From NCBI GenBank assembly GCA_029224185.1, contig CM055194.1, positions 24,708,402 to 24,772,401 of the forward strand: a stretch of DNA of 64,000 nucleotides, read 5' to 3'. The DNA is from Karalla daura (Eukaryota > Chordata > Actinopteri > Chaetodontiformes > Leiognathidae). Below are positions 21,371-33,869 of this stretch, in pieces (position 1 is the first letter of the stretch; each line of letters begins with the position of its first letter). The notes under the pieces are model-generated. The model saw only the letters and a list, made by a program, of their open reading frames with translations, was not told the DNA's origin and made no database searches. Position numbers and translations under genes: made by a program.

Positions 21371-23391
21371 ATGGCCGGTCCCGAGCAGCAGCAGCAGCAG
21401 CAGCAGGCGGAGGAGAAGGCAGAGCAGCTCGATGATGCTGAGATGGCTCTGCAGGGCATCAACATGCTGCTCAACAACGGCTTCAAGGAGAGCGACGAGC
21501 TGTTCCGGAGATACAGGTGAGCCAGAGTGAGCTGAGAGCGACAGGCAGGACACCGTGTCCCAGAGAAGCTCAGACACACAGAGCAGTCTGTCTCACCTGT
21601 CTCACCCCTGACTCCCTGCACAGCACCTGCTCAGGTGGAGGATGCAGTGGCAGCAGTGGCAGCAGGCGTGACAACACACACAGGACTCTGATCTCTGACT
21701 GTCTGTTTTCAGGGATTTTCATTCAGTGCTGCATCAAATACACAGACACAGACTGTTGAACTAAAGATTCTTTGTGTTACTGACTGAAAAGACTGAAGAT
21801 GCAAAGTAAGGTGCACACAAAAACCCAGTGATAGCAACAACAATTTAAAGCACTGAAATATGTGCACAAATCAAAAGTGTCACATTTAACTTCATTAGTA
21901 TTAATGACTCTAAAACTGTAAGGGTTAGGGTTAGGGTTAGGGTTAGGGTTAGGGTTAGGCTGAGTCCCTAAACTGTCCAGAAAGCTTTGAGTGAAGGCAG
22001 CAGAGAAATGAAAGGACAAACAATCAAACATGTGCTTCTACTGGCATGATGGAGTCATGTATATAACACATTCTGATAACTGATTGATTGTTTTCAAACT
22101 AACCCACCACAGCCATTGCAGACTTTTTTGTGTTTGGCTCTTGGATGAATAATTCCTGTACAACAATTTTTGCAAGTGAATTATGAGGATTTTCTTTGGC
22201 CCAGTTTGTGCATCAAACAGAGAGAGATGAATATTCAGTGTCAGAGTGAAAAACAACTGTGTAGCAGCGCAACATGTGACCTAAAAGACTAAAGCTGTGA
22301 GCTGCACAGTCACTGAGAAGAGCCATTACTAACAGTGAAGGTCAGCCTGAGACAAACAGAACATAACACATAACACTGATAACATTAACAGTTATAACCC
22401 CCTGAGATCTGTCAAAAACCGCGTCTTCAAAGGAGCTGTGTGAAGCTCTGGTGATTAGTGCTTAGAACTCATTCTGATCAACACTGATTAATCATTTCAG
22501 ACATTTATTTCTATAGATTTGCTTGTTTCAGTTTCTTTAAGGTGAAGATTTTCTGCTTTTGTTTTTGATTTGGTGGACTAAAGCATTTTGAAATCTTCAT
22601 TTAGGCTCTGGGATGAATATTTCTGACTATCTGATCATTTTCACAGTTTAAATGATTCATGTATTAATCATGAAGGACATTAGTCTGCCATAGAATAATC
22701 TTTGTTTGGAGCAGACACTGAAGGTGCTCAGAGTTAACCTGAACTGAGAGCCACAGGTGAGACAGGTGTGCCTACCTCAGAGGTTATTCAGGGTGACCTC
22801 AGGCCAGCAGACAGTGTCTTCCAGGAATCCTGAAATCCACCTTAAAGCAGAAGCTGTGCCAGACCGCTTTGCTCTGCAGATGTTTTCACTCTTTGCAGTT
22901 TTGTTCATACTGAGCCATATGTGTCAATAAGAGAAGAGGTCATTGATCGAGATGTGATTAAAAAGACATTTCCGATGAAAACGTCTCGTGTCTCTGCAGG
23001 ACCCAGAGCCCGTTGATGAGCTTCGGAGCCAGTTTCGTCAGCTTCCTGGTGAGTTTCCTCTCAGCTGATGATACAAACGATCAAATGAAGGAAAAGAGGG
23101 AGAAACAGCAGCAGCTGATGGTGAATGACAGAAACAGTGACTGACAGAACTCATGGAGCCCGGGTGTCACTAAGGCCTCTACTGCCAGTGTTGAAATGTC
23201 AGAACTGAGGAAAAGTCGAACAAATCAGTTGCATGGCTGTCACCAGCAGCATCCTCGTCCTCCTCGCTGTTGCAGCCATTAACATAATGGATGCGTCTTC
23301 CTCTCACACAGCATCTCTCACAGAGCTGCACATTACACACACTCAGCCGCCCTCGCTGATGGGAGGGGGAGGTTTGTCACAGTGTGGTGGT

Positions 23392-23456
<65 letters not shown>

Positions 23457-25265
23457 ACTGTCCCTGTCCCTCACGATGAGGCTCACACACCATGAGGCCA
23501 GAGATGATGTCATCCTCCGTGCCCGATGTAAAATGGCCTCGAGGGCGGTGACATCTGACCTCGTGGGAGAGAGACACGTAGATGCAGCTCAGTGGAACAG
23601 AAATCTCAGTGTGAAACCACAACATCACACACCACTCACAGATCAGTGGATGCAGAACGACTGAATGGAGATTCCTCTTTGTTATTTTCTGTTATTATAC
23701 AATAGAAACTATGGGACACTGGTTACATCAGAAATACCTCAGATGTCCTTTTAAGTTCCTGTTTTTCAGTGTGGGAATATTATGGTCTGTTTCTGCACAC
23801 ATCTGGTGTCCTTCAGGGTTCACTCTGATTGGCTGATCTTGTAGCTGTACGTTACTCGCTAAACTATGAAGATTACCAACATTTTCTTGAACTTCCAGCC
23901 TACAACGCTAACCCTGACCCTAGTTTAACCCTAATCCTCTCAAAAACCAACCATGGCCCTGATTCATCTCTAACCCTCACTGGAAATGTCACAAAGCTGA
24001 CGTATTTATCCACATACTGAAACGAGGAGGATGTATGCTAATTATTTATGAGGTGGGGGTTGGTATGGTTTTGGGCCAAGCTTATATTTAATGACACATT
24101 CTGTCTGTTCAGATTCACTGTTTTTAGCTGCTGTTTCTAAGTCCAAAATCCATTTATTAATGAGGATTCAATGAGGGTTTTGTGTGTTTTTTCCCCATGC
24201 TAGGTCCCTTTTAAATGCCTATTTTTAGCTCTTTTCCTACGTAGTTTACATGTTTGTTTTAGGGTGATGTGTGGCATCTGTCCACCTCCAAACACACATC
24301 TGCACAGATGTCTCTGTGCTGCTCCATTCACAGCCACACAAAGAGCCTTTTGTGCTTTCTAAGACTGTTGCATAAGTACTCTTGCCTCTAATTACGAGGT
24401 GCTTCTCTCTGTGAATCAGCTCATGCGTAGATCTGATCTGTGAAAGCAGACAGTGTGATGATCAGAATGAGGAAGCGGTGATTGTAGATGGTCCGGGCTG
24501 CTGGGCTGTGTTGCAGAACGCCATGATGACGTTTGAGGAGGAGAAGATGCAGACGGCCTGCGACGACCTGAGGACCACTGAGAAACTGTGTGAGAGCGAC
24601 AGCGCCGGAGTCCTGGAGACAATCAGAAACAAGATCAAGAAAAGTGTGAGTATTCTGTGAAATATCTGGAATTATTTCTTTTCTTTACGGACATAATTTC
24701 CATTCTCACATTTATTGTGAATAAGGTGTTTTTATGTTTGCATAATGTGGAATCCTCTACATCTCTAGGTACTTGGTCTCTGTTGGAATCCTAATGTTTA
24801 TTTCAATACCTTTTTAAGACTTCTCAAAGAGCTTTCACAATAACTTTAAAACCCATTCTCCATTTCCAGCACCTTAAATGGAAAGCAGCAGAACGCTGTA
24901 ATATGAATGAATCGATGAATCTCAGTAAAGCAATAAAAGTGTCCCGGTTCACACAGACTGTGGCAGAGCAGCGAGACACTCACACTCACTAACGGGCTGT
25001 GATGTGAACAGGCTGCTGCTCAGATTCCCACGTGACTGTCCTCGGTACGAGGCCGCCGCTGCAGCGGTGACATCACAGCGAGCCCACGCTCAGATTCGAT
25101 CAGCACGGCCGAGAAATGTCATCAGCCGAGAGGGAGCAGGAACTCCTGGCTGACGCCTGCAGGGAGCACGCTCAGTGTGTACTGATCATTCTGTGTGCCT
25201 GTGTGTGTGCGTGTGTGTGTGCGTGTGCGCGCCTGTGTGTGTGTGTGTGCGTGTGCGTGCCTGTG

Positions 25266-25317
<52 letters not shown>

Positions 25318-28300
25318 TGTGTGTGTGCATGTGTGCATGTGTGTGTGTGCATGTGTGCATGTGTGCATGTGTGTGTGTGTGTGTGTGCAGATGGACTCGC
25401 AGCGGTCGGGCGTGGTGGTCGTGGACCGGCTGCAGAGACAGATCATCGTCGCTGACTGCCAGGTTTACCTCGCCGTGCTCTCCTTCGTCAAGCAGGAACT
25501 TTCAGGTGATCAGAAGAGTCGTGACCTCAAAGGTCATCGAGCATCTCTTACAACAGACCCAGTGGTTTAGGCCTCAGGTTTGAATCCTCCTGCAGCTGTA
25601 GTGTCTTTGGCTTAACCACCTAGTGTTGAGGAAGTCACATGTTTCTGCCAACAATTCGTTGGGACAAAACTGAAATCTGGGACAAGGACAGAACACGATG
25701 AGATACACAGGATGAGTTAAGATTGTAGCTGGGCTGAGCTGTGCAGGTAAACACACTGCCTGGCCTGTTCAGGTCAGATCGTGCCACATAGCAGATCACG
25801 TGGAAAGTCAGATGTTATGTTCCACCTGCATGTTATCCTCCAAAAAACGTTCCAAACTTGTATGATATATGAAAACAAAGGTCATCTCGTGCATTGCCAT
25901 CTTACATCACACTGCAATCATTACATCACCTCCTCCCGCTGCCCTCCAGGCTCAGATACAGGACAATGCGATGTCAGAGGACTCGCCTATCAGAACACTT
26001 AATCCGCCAGTCACAGCGGCCGTGACGTGATCTGATGACATGTGACGACTCGTCATGTTTATGTCGTCTGTGGACTGTAACGGTCAAAAGAGCAGCGTGC
26101 TCTGAGGAAAAGCCCCCCCCCAGGGACAGTAAAGGCTAAGGTCTAATGCTGGTTTACTTTTCTGGTCATATACAATTACACAATGTCACACTACATGAGT
26201 GGCTCAAAGTGGAGTCGCAGTCAGGAGGCTGGCCACGGTACGAGACTCCCTCTGACCTACACTCACTCCTCCCTGTCTGCGACTCCTGGGACGCCAGAGT
26301 CAGGCTGACATCATGTAGTGTGCATGAAGGTGTTGGTGCATTAGATGCTGCTAAGACCCGATATGTTAGATCAACCTCACTGTATCATCTCTGAACAGAC
26401 CTCCTCACGTTCTGTCTCGTCTCCACTAACAGCGTATATCAAAGGAGGCTGGATCCTTCGCAAGGCCTGGAAGATGTACAACAAGTGTCACAGTGACATC
26501 AGCCAGCTGCAGGACGCCTGCCAGCGCCGCTCCTCGCTGTCCTCGGACAACGCCAACCACAACGCCCCGGTGGAGAACGCCGTGACGGCCGAGGCCCTGG
26601 ACCGGCTGAAGGGCTCCGTCAGCTTCGGCTACGGCCTCTTCCACCTGTGCATCTCCATGGTTCCTCCTCACCTGCTGAAGATCATCAACCTGCTGGGCTT
26701 CCCTGGAGACCGGCTGCAGGGCCTGTCCTCGCTCGCCTACGCCAGCGAGAGCAAAGACATGAAGGCGCCGCTCGCCACGTGAGTCCCAGCAGGTTGATGA
26801 TCGCCTCAGAGAGCTGAGAGAAAGCCCACAAACTCACTGACACTGAGAACGTTCCTCCACATCTGCATCAGAAGCTGCTATGATGTTCAGAGATGATGAT
26901 AGAATATAAGGATAATAATAAGCTATATGAACTGCTGTGACTCTATGTACTCTATCTCTGTGCTGCTCAGGCTGGCTCTGCTCTGGTACCACACCGTCGT
27001 GCTGCCCTTCTTCGCTCTGGACGGCTCCGACACACACGACGGGCTCCTGGAGGCCAAAGCCATCCTGCAGAGGAAGTCTGTGGTTTATCCCAACTCATCC
27101 CTCTTCATGTTCTTTAAGGGACGCGTCCAGAGGCTGGAGGTGTGTTCTGCAGGCTGAGACAGGCAATGACAGAAGTAGAGAAGAGTGTTTGTATTTAAGA
27201 TGTTAAATTAGACAAACTGATACAGCCTTCCACCAGCAGCCTCTGTTTATGATTAAAGGGGAGCTAGAATTTAAGGCCATGCTACTTTGGCTGCAACCTA
27301 TAATACAAATGTGACACAAACTGTACTGCACCCATCCTACAAAATCATTTGCATACATCCATCCCCCCATAGCTGCAGGAGAACAAGCTGAGGAGCTATG
27401 CTGGTAAGACGGAATGAGTCAGAAGTCAGAGTAAAGCCTACAGTACTTGTGGTTGCCAGATTAGTATGAAAGAGCTGCAGAAACCGACCAGGATATTTTC
27501 ATAGCTAAAGACGGGATTGTAAAAGGACTAGTGAAATAGACTCTGATGAAACCAGTGTTCTATAGCTTCTATGTTAACACCAGGGAGCAGGGATGAACAG
27601 TCCATTCTAGGTCCCCTTTAATATGCTTGTCAGATTGTCCAAGAACTCACCTGCGTCTTTACTCCATCTACTGATCTAACTCTGCCATCAGACATGCATG
27701 AGGTGTGTGTCCAACGTACACACTGTTGCCTACTGGTGTGTGTGCTGTCTCTCTGTCCCCAGTGCCATATCAACAGCGCTTTGGCCTGTTTCCATGATGC
27801 ATTAGAGCTTGCATCAGACCAAAGAGAGATCCAGCATGTGTGTCTCTATGAGATTGGTACGTAAACCTCAGGTTTGTTGGGAGAAGCTGACTCTAGACGA
27901 GCCGAGCACCACTCCTCTCATTTGTCCTCGGTTCTCGTCTTGGCTCCAGGTTGGTGCAGCATGATCGAGATGAACTTTGAAGACGCGTTCAGGTCGTTTG
28001 AGAGGCTGAAGAACGAGTCGCGCTGGTCGCAGTGCTACTACGCCTACCTGACGGGAGGTACGATGAGTCTGACAGAAACACAGGCCTGAGCTGCTCTACG
28101 CACACTAGCTCTAACTCGTCTTGCCTGGTGCTTTCCCAGTGTGCCAGGGTGCTTCAGGAGACCTGGACGGAGCTAGTGGAGTTTTCAAAGATGTACAGAA
28201 GCTGTTCAAGAGGAAAAACAACCAGATCGAGCAGTTTGCTGTCAAAAGGGTGCGTCTGTCTGTGTCCCTCACGGCTCCGCCCTGTTCCTAGATCCTGTTC

Positions 28301-29943
28301 ATCTGTCACATGCCCCCAGCTTCCCCTCAAGCCCGATCTATCATCATTTGACTGGTGTCATCATTCTGCATGTTCCTTGTTGCATATATATCTGTGTTTT
28401 TGTCCCCAGGTTGTTGCTCTTTTGTTACATCCTTGGTTTTCTTTCTTTCTTCACCCACTCTGGATTCTCATTTTCCTCATGAACTTTGTTAAAGTTTTGC
28501 CTTCTTGTTGCTCTAGTGAATCTCAGATCCCAATATCATGTCACTGACAGAAGAATCACAGTTCTCCCTCTCGGTCTGATCCTTGTTTGCAGGCTGAGAG
28601 ATTGAGGAAGACGTCCCCCACCAGAGAGCTATGCATCCTGGGTGTGATTGAAGTGCTTTATCTGTGGAAAGCACTTCAAAACTGCTCCTCATCCAAACTG
28701 CAGATAATGAATCAGGGTAAATCTAGCAATATAATCAAGTTATCTGCAACCAGGACTCAGTTACGCTCTTTGATAATTTCCTCTTTGTTTGTCCAGTGTT
28801 ACAGAGTCTAGATGAGGCTTCATGCAGAGGCCTGAAGCACCTGCTCCTCGGTGCCGTTCACAAATGTCACGGGAACGTGAGAGACGCTGTTCAGGTACCA
28901 GGCGGCACAGTCCACCTGCACCGGGGCAGGAAACGCCTTCCTGTGGCCTTGTTCATGATGAGCTGCATCTCTCCAGCTGTCACTTAGTTGCACAAGAACG
29001 TACAATTTATAAACCTGCTTTTGAGCTGCAACAACTAATTGATTAAATCTATAGTAAAATAATCAACATGATGTGATTATTTTCAAGCTTCTTTAGTCTC
29101 TGTGACAAAAAAATGTAATGTAATTGAGGTGAGGATGAAAAAATGCATTTAAAGGCCCGATCTTGAATATCTTGAAAATAGGTAGTAACCACTTTCACAG
29201 TTTCTTTACATCAGTTCATAAACCAAACAACTAATCGATATAAATAATCTTTAGTTTCAGCCCTAAATTACAGAATAACTGGACATGTGATCAGCTGCAT
29301 CGGTTAGAAAGGAAATTGAAGTCACACGTTCATGTGAGTGGCAGACAAGACATCTTTGCAGAAACAGACCGTTATATAAAATACTCTGAGGCATTTCTGA
29401 TGAAACCAGTGTTCCACATTTCCATGTCAGCAGCAGAGAGCAAGGTGAACTATTCCATCCAGCCGTTGTAGGTTTCCTGTTGATGCCTCTCACCCTTCCT
29501 TTACACGCAGGCTTTCCAGCTGGCAGCGAGAGACGAGTACGGACGGCAGATCAACTCGTACGTCCAGCCGTACGCAGTCTACGAGCTCGGCTGTATCCTG
29601 CTCGCAAAACCAGAGGTCAGACACCTCCCACACGCAGCTTTTCACTCTGTTTGTTATTGGGATGTAATGAGGAGGCTGCTTGTTCACAAAGATAACCCAG
29701 CCTTTTTTTCACTGCAATGCAGACAGTGGGAAAGGGGAGATCATTGCTCCTTCAGGCAAAGGTAACAAAGCTCTTCATCTTCTGCCACTAAAATGCTTTT
29801 CCTTCCAACACTGTGGCACAATGTTTACCTCATCTTATCTTGTGGCATTTTAGGAGGATTTCACAGGCTACGACTTTGAGAACAGGCTCCATGTGCGCAT
29901 CCACTCGGCTCTGGCTTCATTGAAGGAAGTCGTGCCCCAGTGA
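21371..29943 (+). CDS. ttc39c: Tetratricopeptide repeat protein 39C
   Basis: A TPR scaffold of the TTC39 family, reported in cilium and lipid-related contexts but of poorly defined function. Fourteen coding exons: 21371-21516, 23000-23048, 24517-24645, 25391-25505, 26433-26778, 26971-27139, 27763-27856, 27950-28057, 28140-28249, 28593-28716, 28797-28894, 29511-29615, 29723-29761, 29854-29943 (TGA). Spliced 1722 nt = 573 residues (human about 583). Diagnostic stretches: LQGINMLLNNGFKESDELF, LMSFGASFVSFL, YIKGGWILRKAWK, LLKIINLLGFPGDRLQG, YPNSSLFMFFKGR, LFKRKNNQIEQF, and the end LHVRIHSALASLKEVVPQ. TPR-like helical pairs fill the C-terminal half. The N-terminus has seven consecutive Gln from a CAG run. 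The exon 4 acceptor is embedded in a TG repeat. It shares a promoter region with divergent allantoinase. Confidence 0.95.
21920..21959 (+). repeat. Interstitial telomeric repeat (TTAGGG)n
   Basis: About 6.5 perfect tandem copies of the vertebrate telomere hexamer lie in intron 1 of ttc39c, flanked by ordinary unique sequence. Confidence 0.95.
23393..23450. repeat. CA microsatellite in ttc39c intron 2
   Basis: Near-perfect (ca)n run about 350 bases past the exon 2 donor. Confidence 0.95.
23690..23840 (-). repeat. Dispersed repeat family 1, copy D (reverse, partial)
   Basis: On the minus strand it carries gccaatcagagtgaacc, gtgtgcagaaacag and the ggtatttctgatg...ccagtgtcccatag blocks. Diverged and partial. 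Confidence 0.5.
25197..25389. repeat. TG/TGCG/TGCA compound repeat ending at ttc39c exon 4 acceptor
   Basis: Compound (tg)n, (tgcg)n and (tgca)n array of about 190 bases that reads straight into cag at 25388-25390, the acceptor of exon 25391-25505. Confidence 0.95.
25541..25660 (+). repeat. Possible second decayed tRNA-like SINE
   Basis: It contains cagtggtttaggc and a box-B-like ggtttgaatcc about 15 bases later, so the box spacing is short. Weak resemblance only. Confidence 0.25.
27370..27625 (+). repeat. Dispersed repeat family 1, copy E
   Basis: The fullest copy: gctgaggagctatgctgg, agagtaaagcctaca, tgtggttgccagatta, gctgcagaaac, gttctatagcttctatg and ccattctaggtcccctttaa. It lies in ttc39c intron 6. 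Confidence 0.6.
29285..29475 (+). repeat. Dispersed repeat family 1, copy F
   Basis: It contains catgtgagtggcagacaaga, ttgcagaaacagacc, ctgaggcatttctgatg and aaccagtgttccac, just before ttc39c exon 29511-29615. Confidence 0.55.
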
Positions 29944-32125
29944 CTCCAGGAGGGGGCGCTGCAGAGGAGCTCCGCTCTGCTCCAGGCTTTTCACACCAGG
30001 TTTCAAGCCCGACACTGTAACCGTGTGGCGTCCTGCTGAACAGACTCCTGTGCGTTCCACTCTTACAGGATTTGGGGAAATCGACTTTTCTTGTGATGTA
30101 ACCCAGTCGCATCGATTGACAAAGTGTCACCTGTGTTCTCGATGTAGACCAGTCACCAGTACAGCCACTGGGAGCGGCTGCGAATGGGCGAGAACTGCTC
30201 CGCTTTCATGACTCGTTCATGAGCGTAATAATCATCTGTATAAAATCAGTGGATTTGAGCTTCTCTGCTGCCTCGTCCTGGGCCAAATGTCTGAACACAG
30301 GTGACGTTTTTAATCAATCTTTGTCCTGCGAAAGCATCAAACAAGCACATTTCCCTGAATCTCTAACTGTTCCTTTCAGTGTTTTCTGCACCCTGACGTA
30401 TTTACTCGCTAGTAAACATTTTCCATGGAGCTGCACATACTCACCATGAACCAGCCTTGTTCTTCATTAGCATCCCTGTTAACAGCACTCTGGCTCGTTA
30501 TTTGTCAGTATAAATGTGTTAATGCCTCACACAGGGTGTTATTAAGGGAGTTATTAAGATTAACATGTGCAACAGCACAGCTGCTCACTCAGTAACGGGG
30601 AGGTACAGTTTGTAGGTAATGGCCTCATCAACATGAACACGATTGTGCAGAAAAAGGCCTTAAGGACTTATAAAAAGCCACTCTGCTGTTACAATGTTTG
30701 CTAATGAGCCAATAGTTAATAGTGAATATGTTTACTTTTTGATCTCAAGTGTTACTCAGTTTTCCTCAGTAAACCTGTGTATTTGTAGGATTCCACTAAA
30801 GGCTCCCACCTCAGTAGAATCTCAGCACATGAAACAAGAGAGACGATAACTTTACTATAAGCAACAACACACGTGGTTTTTAGTGTTTTTGACATTCTTA
30901 AAAATGTCCAGATTTGACATGTGAGCATTGAGAATAAATAATAGTTCTCTGCTATATTGCATATCAAAAAGGTTAAGCAGAAATGAGTCAAATTTCATAT
31001 TGTGTCACAGACTCAGCAGACTGTTCCTTTTCAGCAGCATCTGCTCATTAAAGTTTCAGCCGGAGCTTGTGCAGTTACAGATGGACGCTGAGTCATATCA
31101 AGAAAGGAGCCATTTACTGTACTCACAATGGAAATGATAGAGCGAGAAGCTTTCAGTCTGATTAGTTACTTTGGGTCTTTAAAGATTTCACCTTAAAAAA
31201 AAAAACACCTAAAAACCACACTTAGTAACGACTCAGCTGCTGTGAATTAGTTATTCACTTTAGAGTAGTTAGAACTTCATAAGTTTATAGAGGCATCACC
31301 ACACGTCTCGATACCCTAAAGATGTTTTTTATGAGGAAACTCTGGGCTTCGATCCTGTGCACTATGCATGGTATGGCAGGGTAACTGGCTTTAAGACTGT
31401 CCTGAAGTCAATCGTACCTGCGAGTCCATCCCTGCAGACACAGTACGCTCGTACTGCGAGGTGACCATGGAAAGGTGCTGCTACATGTCAGCCTAACACA
31501 TTCTTAGTGACTTACTTTAACGGTGTTGTCGTGATACAAGCTTCTCAACTCCATTCTTGTGACAGGTTTATTTAGGTCGTACTCTTTACACGTGTTATTT
31601 CCAGTGAGCGGTTTGAGTTTGAGTCTTGGACTCAGAGTGTGATCTTAAATTGGACAAAAACTAATTTTTCTGTGATTTTAACAAACTCTCACCACGGTTT
31701 CACACTGTACATATGAACTATTCTGTGCAGGACTTTGCCTTTGATTAACAAGCACTCTGGGTTTTTGTCATGCGAGCAATACAATAAAAAGAAAGGCATC
31801 TCACAGTAATCTACGGAGGCTTTCAACTACCACCTGTGTTTTTCATCCCATGTTGGAGGCTGTGGATGTTTTGCTCTCACTAAGCTGGTTTTGACTACGT
31901 GGGTCATCCCCTGTGGCTGTGATGGATGTAACCTAAATGTTGAGGTGGACACTGCCACAGTGAACTGTGCAGTGCAAGTTACGTTACGTTGAAATGTCGT
32001 GATCTACCTGCTGTACCAAATGTGTCTGTCACTGAGAGTTTTCCTTTCATCATGAGGTTTTGTTGAGCTTGAGGTTTCATGTCAGGATGGTGGTATTCCA
32101 GTGTGTCACTGAACTCTACAATAAA
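29944..32125 (+). promoter_or_regulatory. Probable ttc39c 3' UTR with two poly(A) signals
   Basis: No coding exon was recognised after the stop. Consensus AATAAA occurs at 31783-31788 and 32120-32125, so the 3' UTR may extend about 1.8-2.2 kb. Chosen from hexamers alone; transcript data would be needed to fix the end. Confidence 0.4.
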
Positions 32126-33803
32126 CTGTTCTCCATTAATCTGGTCAAACACACACATGCCTCTGAGCTCTTTGCCACCCTGTGCTGGAATTTACATGGA
32201 GAGCACATATAAATGACAATAACCTTTCTCGGTAATAACAGACAATAACAACAGTGATATAACAATATACAACTGAATAATATGGGGGGCCCGCCCACTG
32301 AATAATCATGCCATGTCCCTGTGTGACCTCACAGTCTGCGCCTCTTAAAACCTCCTTCTAAAAATAGAAGAACGAAGAGGGAGAGAGTCAAGCTGTAGAC
32401 TTTTGTTAGCACAAATTAGAAAACTGTAAAAATAAGGTGATAGGAAATTATGCTAATGAAAGCATGCAGGTACAATACAGGATCATACAGAGAGATACAC
32501 AGATCTACGAGTGTCCTACCTGCACCAGCAGCAAGAGGCTGTTCAGCCACAACAAGAGACACATGCAGATCAATCAAACTATCTAAAATCTAGTAAAATG
32601 ATCTGAACATCCAGCACATCTTGAAGGTTTCATTTAAGAAAAACAATATATCTGCAGTGTTCACCCTGTCCATAAAGTCCCGCTCCACTAGGGGGCGCTG
32701 GTCTTACATCACTCGCCTACAACAGGGCTGTAGTAAAGCTGTTCAGACAGTATATGTTATAAACAGCACAGTGAGCGTATCAATAGCAGGAACTATATAG
32801 TTGAAAGTACAGGATAATATTTGCAGTGAAGCAGTTTCCACTCCTTCATAATCATGACTAGAGCTGCAGCAACTATTCTGCTAATGAACTATTCTGAGAA
32901 TTGATCAATGGATGTCAGCGTTTGCAGAAAATGGCAGGTCCATGACATCACAACTCTACAATCAGCTGGATGATCGCATCATGAGTACTGGTTGGACATG
33001 CAAAGTGTGTGTGTGTGTTTCACTGCTAAAAAGGATTATTATACATCTCCCTGTCATTACATATCTGTCTCCTGACTGTGACTGTACTTATTTCTAATTC
33101 TTAAATGTAATTCTTAATTTCATTTAATTCAGAAATCTGCCATACATTATAAATCAGCATCATCACTTCAATTCTATGAATCTTCTCCCATCAGGATTAG
33201 GATCTCCTGCAGCAGAATCGGATTATGTTCTTATTTAAAATTCAATGACTGTAGCAGGGTCTGTGCCTGCTCCATGCTGAACGGCTCGGCTCTGGGAGGG
33301 TTTCTGTGCATGCTCTCGCTGATGCTCCCCGTGAACGTCTCCTGAAGACAACACGTCTGTCACACCAGGCTCGAGGCAGCAGCTCACTCGGCCGATAAAT
33401 AATTCAGGCTCCTGTGCCACTGAATTTAGACATGGCAGAGCAGCGCTGCAGGGCCGGGCTGGGCAGGAACAATACGGCGCTGCTCCTGCAGCTTCCTTGA
33501 GTGGGCGCTCTTAAATAATCAAAGGACGCACTTATAAAACCCAGCCTGCAGCTTGGCCTACTTCTCTGTTAAAACGTGGAAGACACTGAGCTGGTGTGTA
33601 GTATAAGGTGATTCATGTGAGTGAGATCATCCTCCTTCCCTGTGATTCACACACACACACACACACAGGCAGCACTCTATGGTGTTCCTGAGCATGGATT
33701 AGACCTTGAAATCTTAATGCTGATGAATTTGATAAAGCAATTGCATCAGACAGAAGTGGAGGAGAGACAGGGGCCCCTAGAGAGATGTTACTCATCAAGC
33801 AAA

Positions 33804-33869
<66 letters not shown>

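Noticed and set aside
20555..21577. Minus-strand ORF of 340 codons opposite ttc39c exon 1
   Set aside because: Low-complexity runs from CTC/CAG triplets in a CpG island, and it overlaps a dispersed repeat. No family match or splice support.
21921..21959. Chromosome end or contig terminus
   Set aside because: Only about 6.5 TTAGGG units, flanked on both sides by ttc39c exons in order, so it is interstitial.
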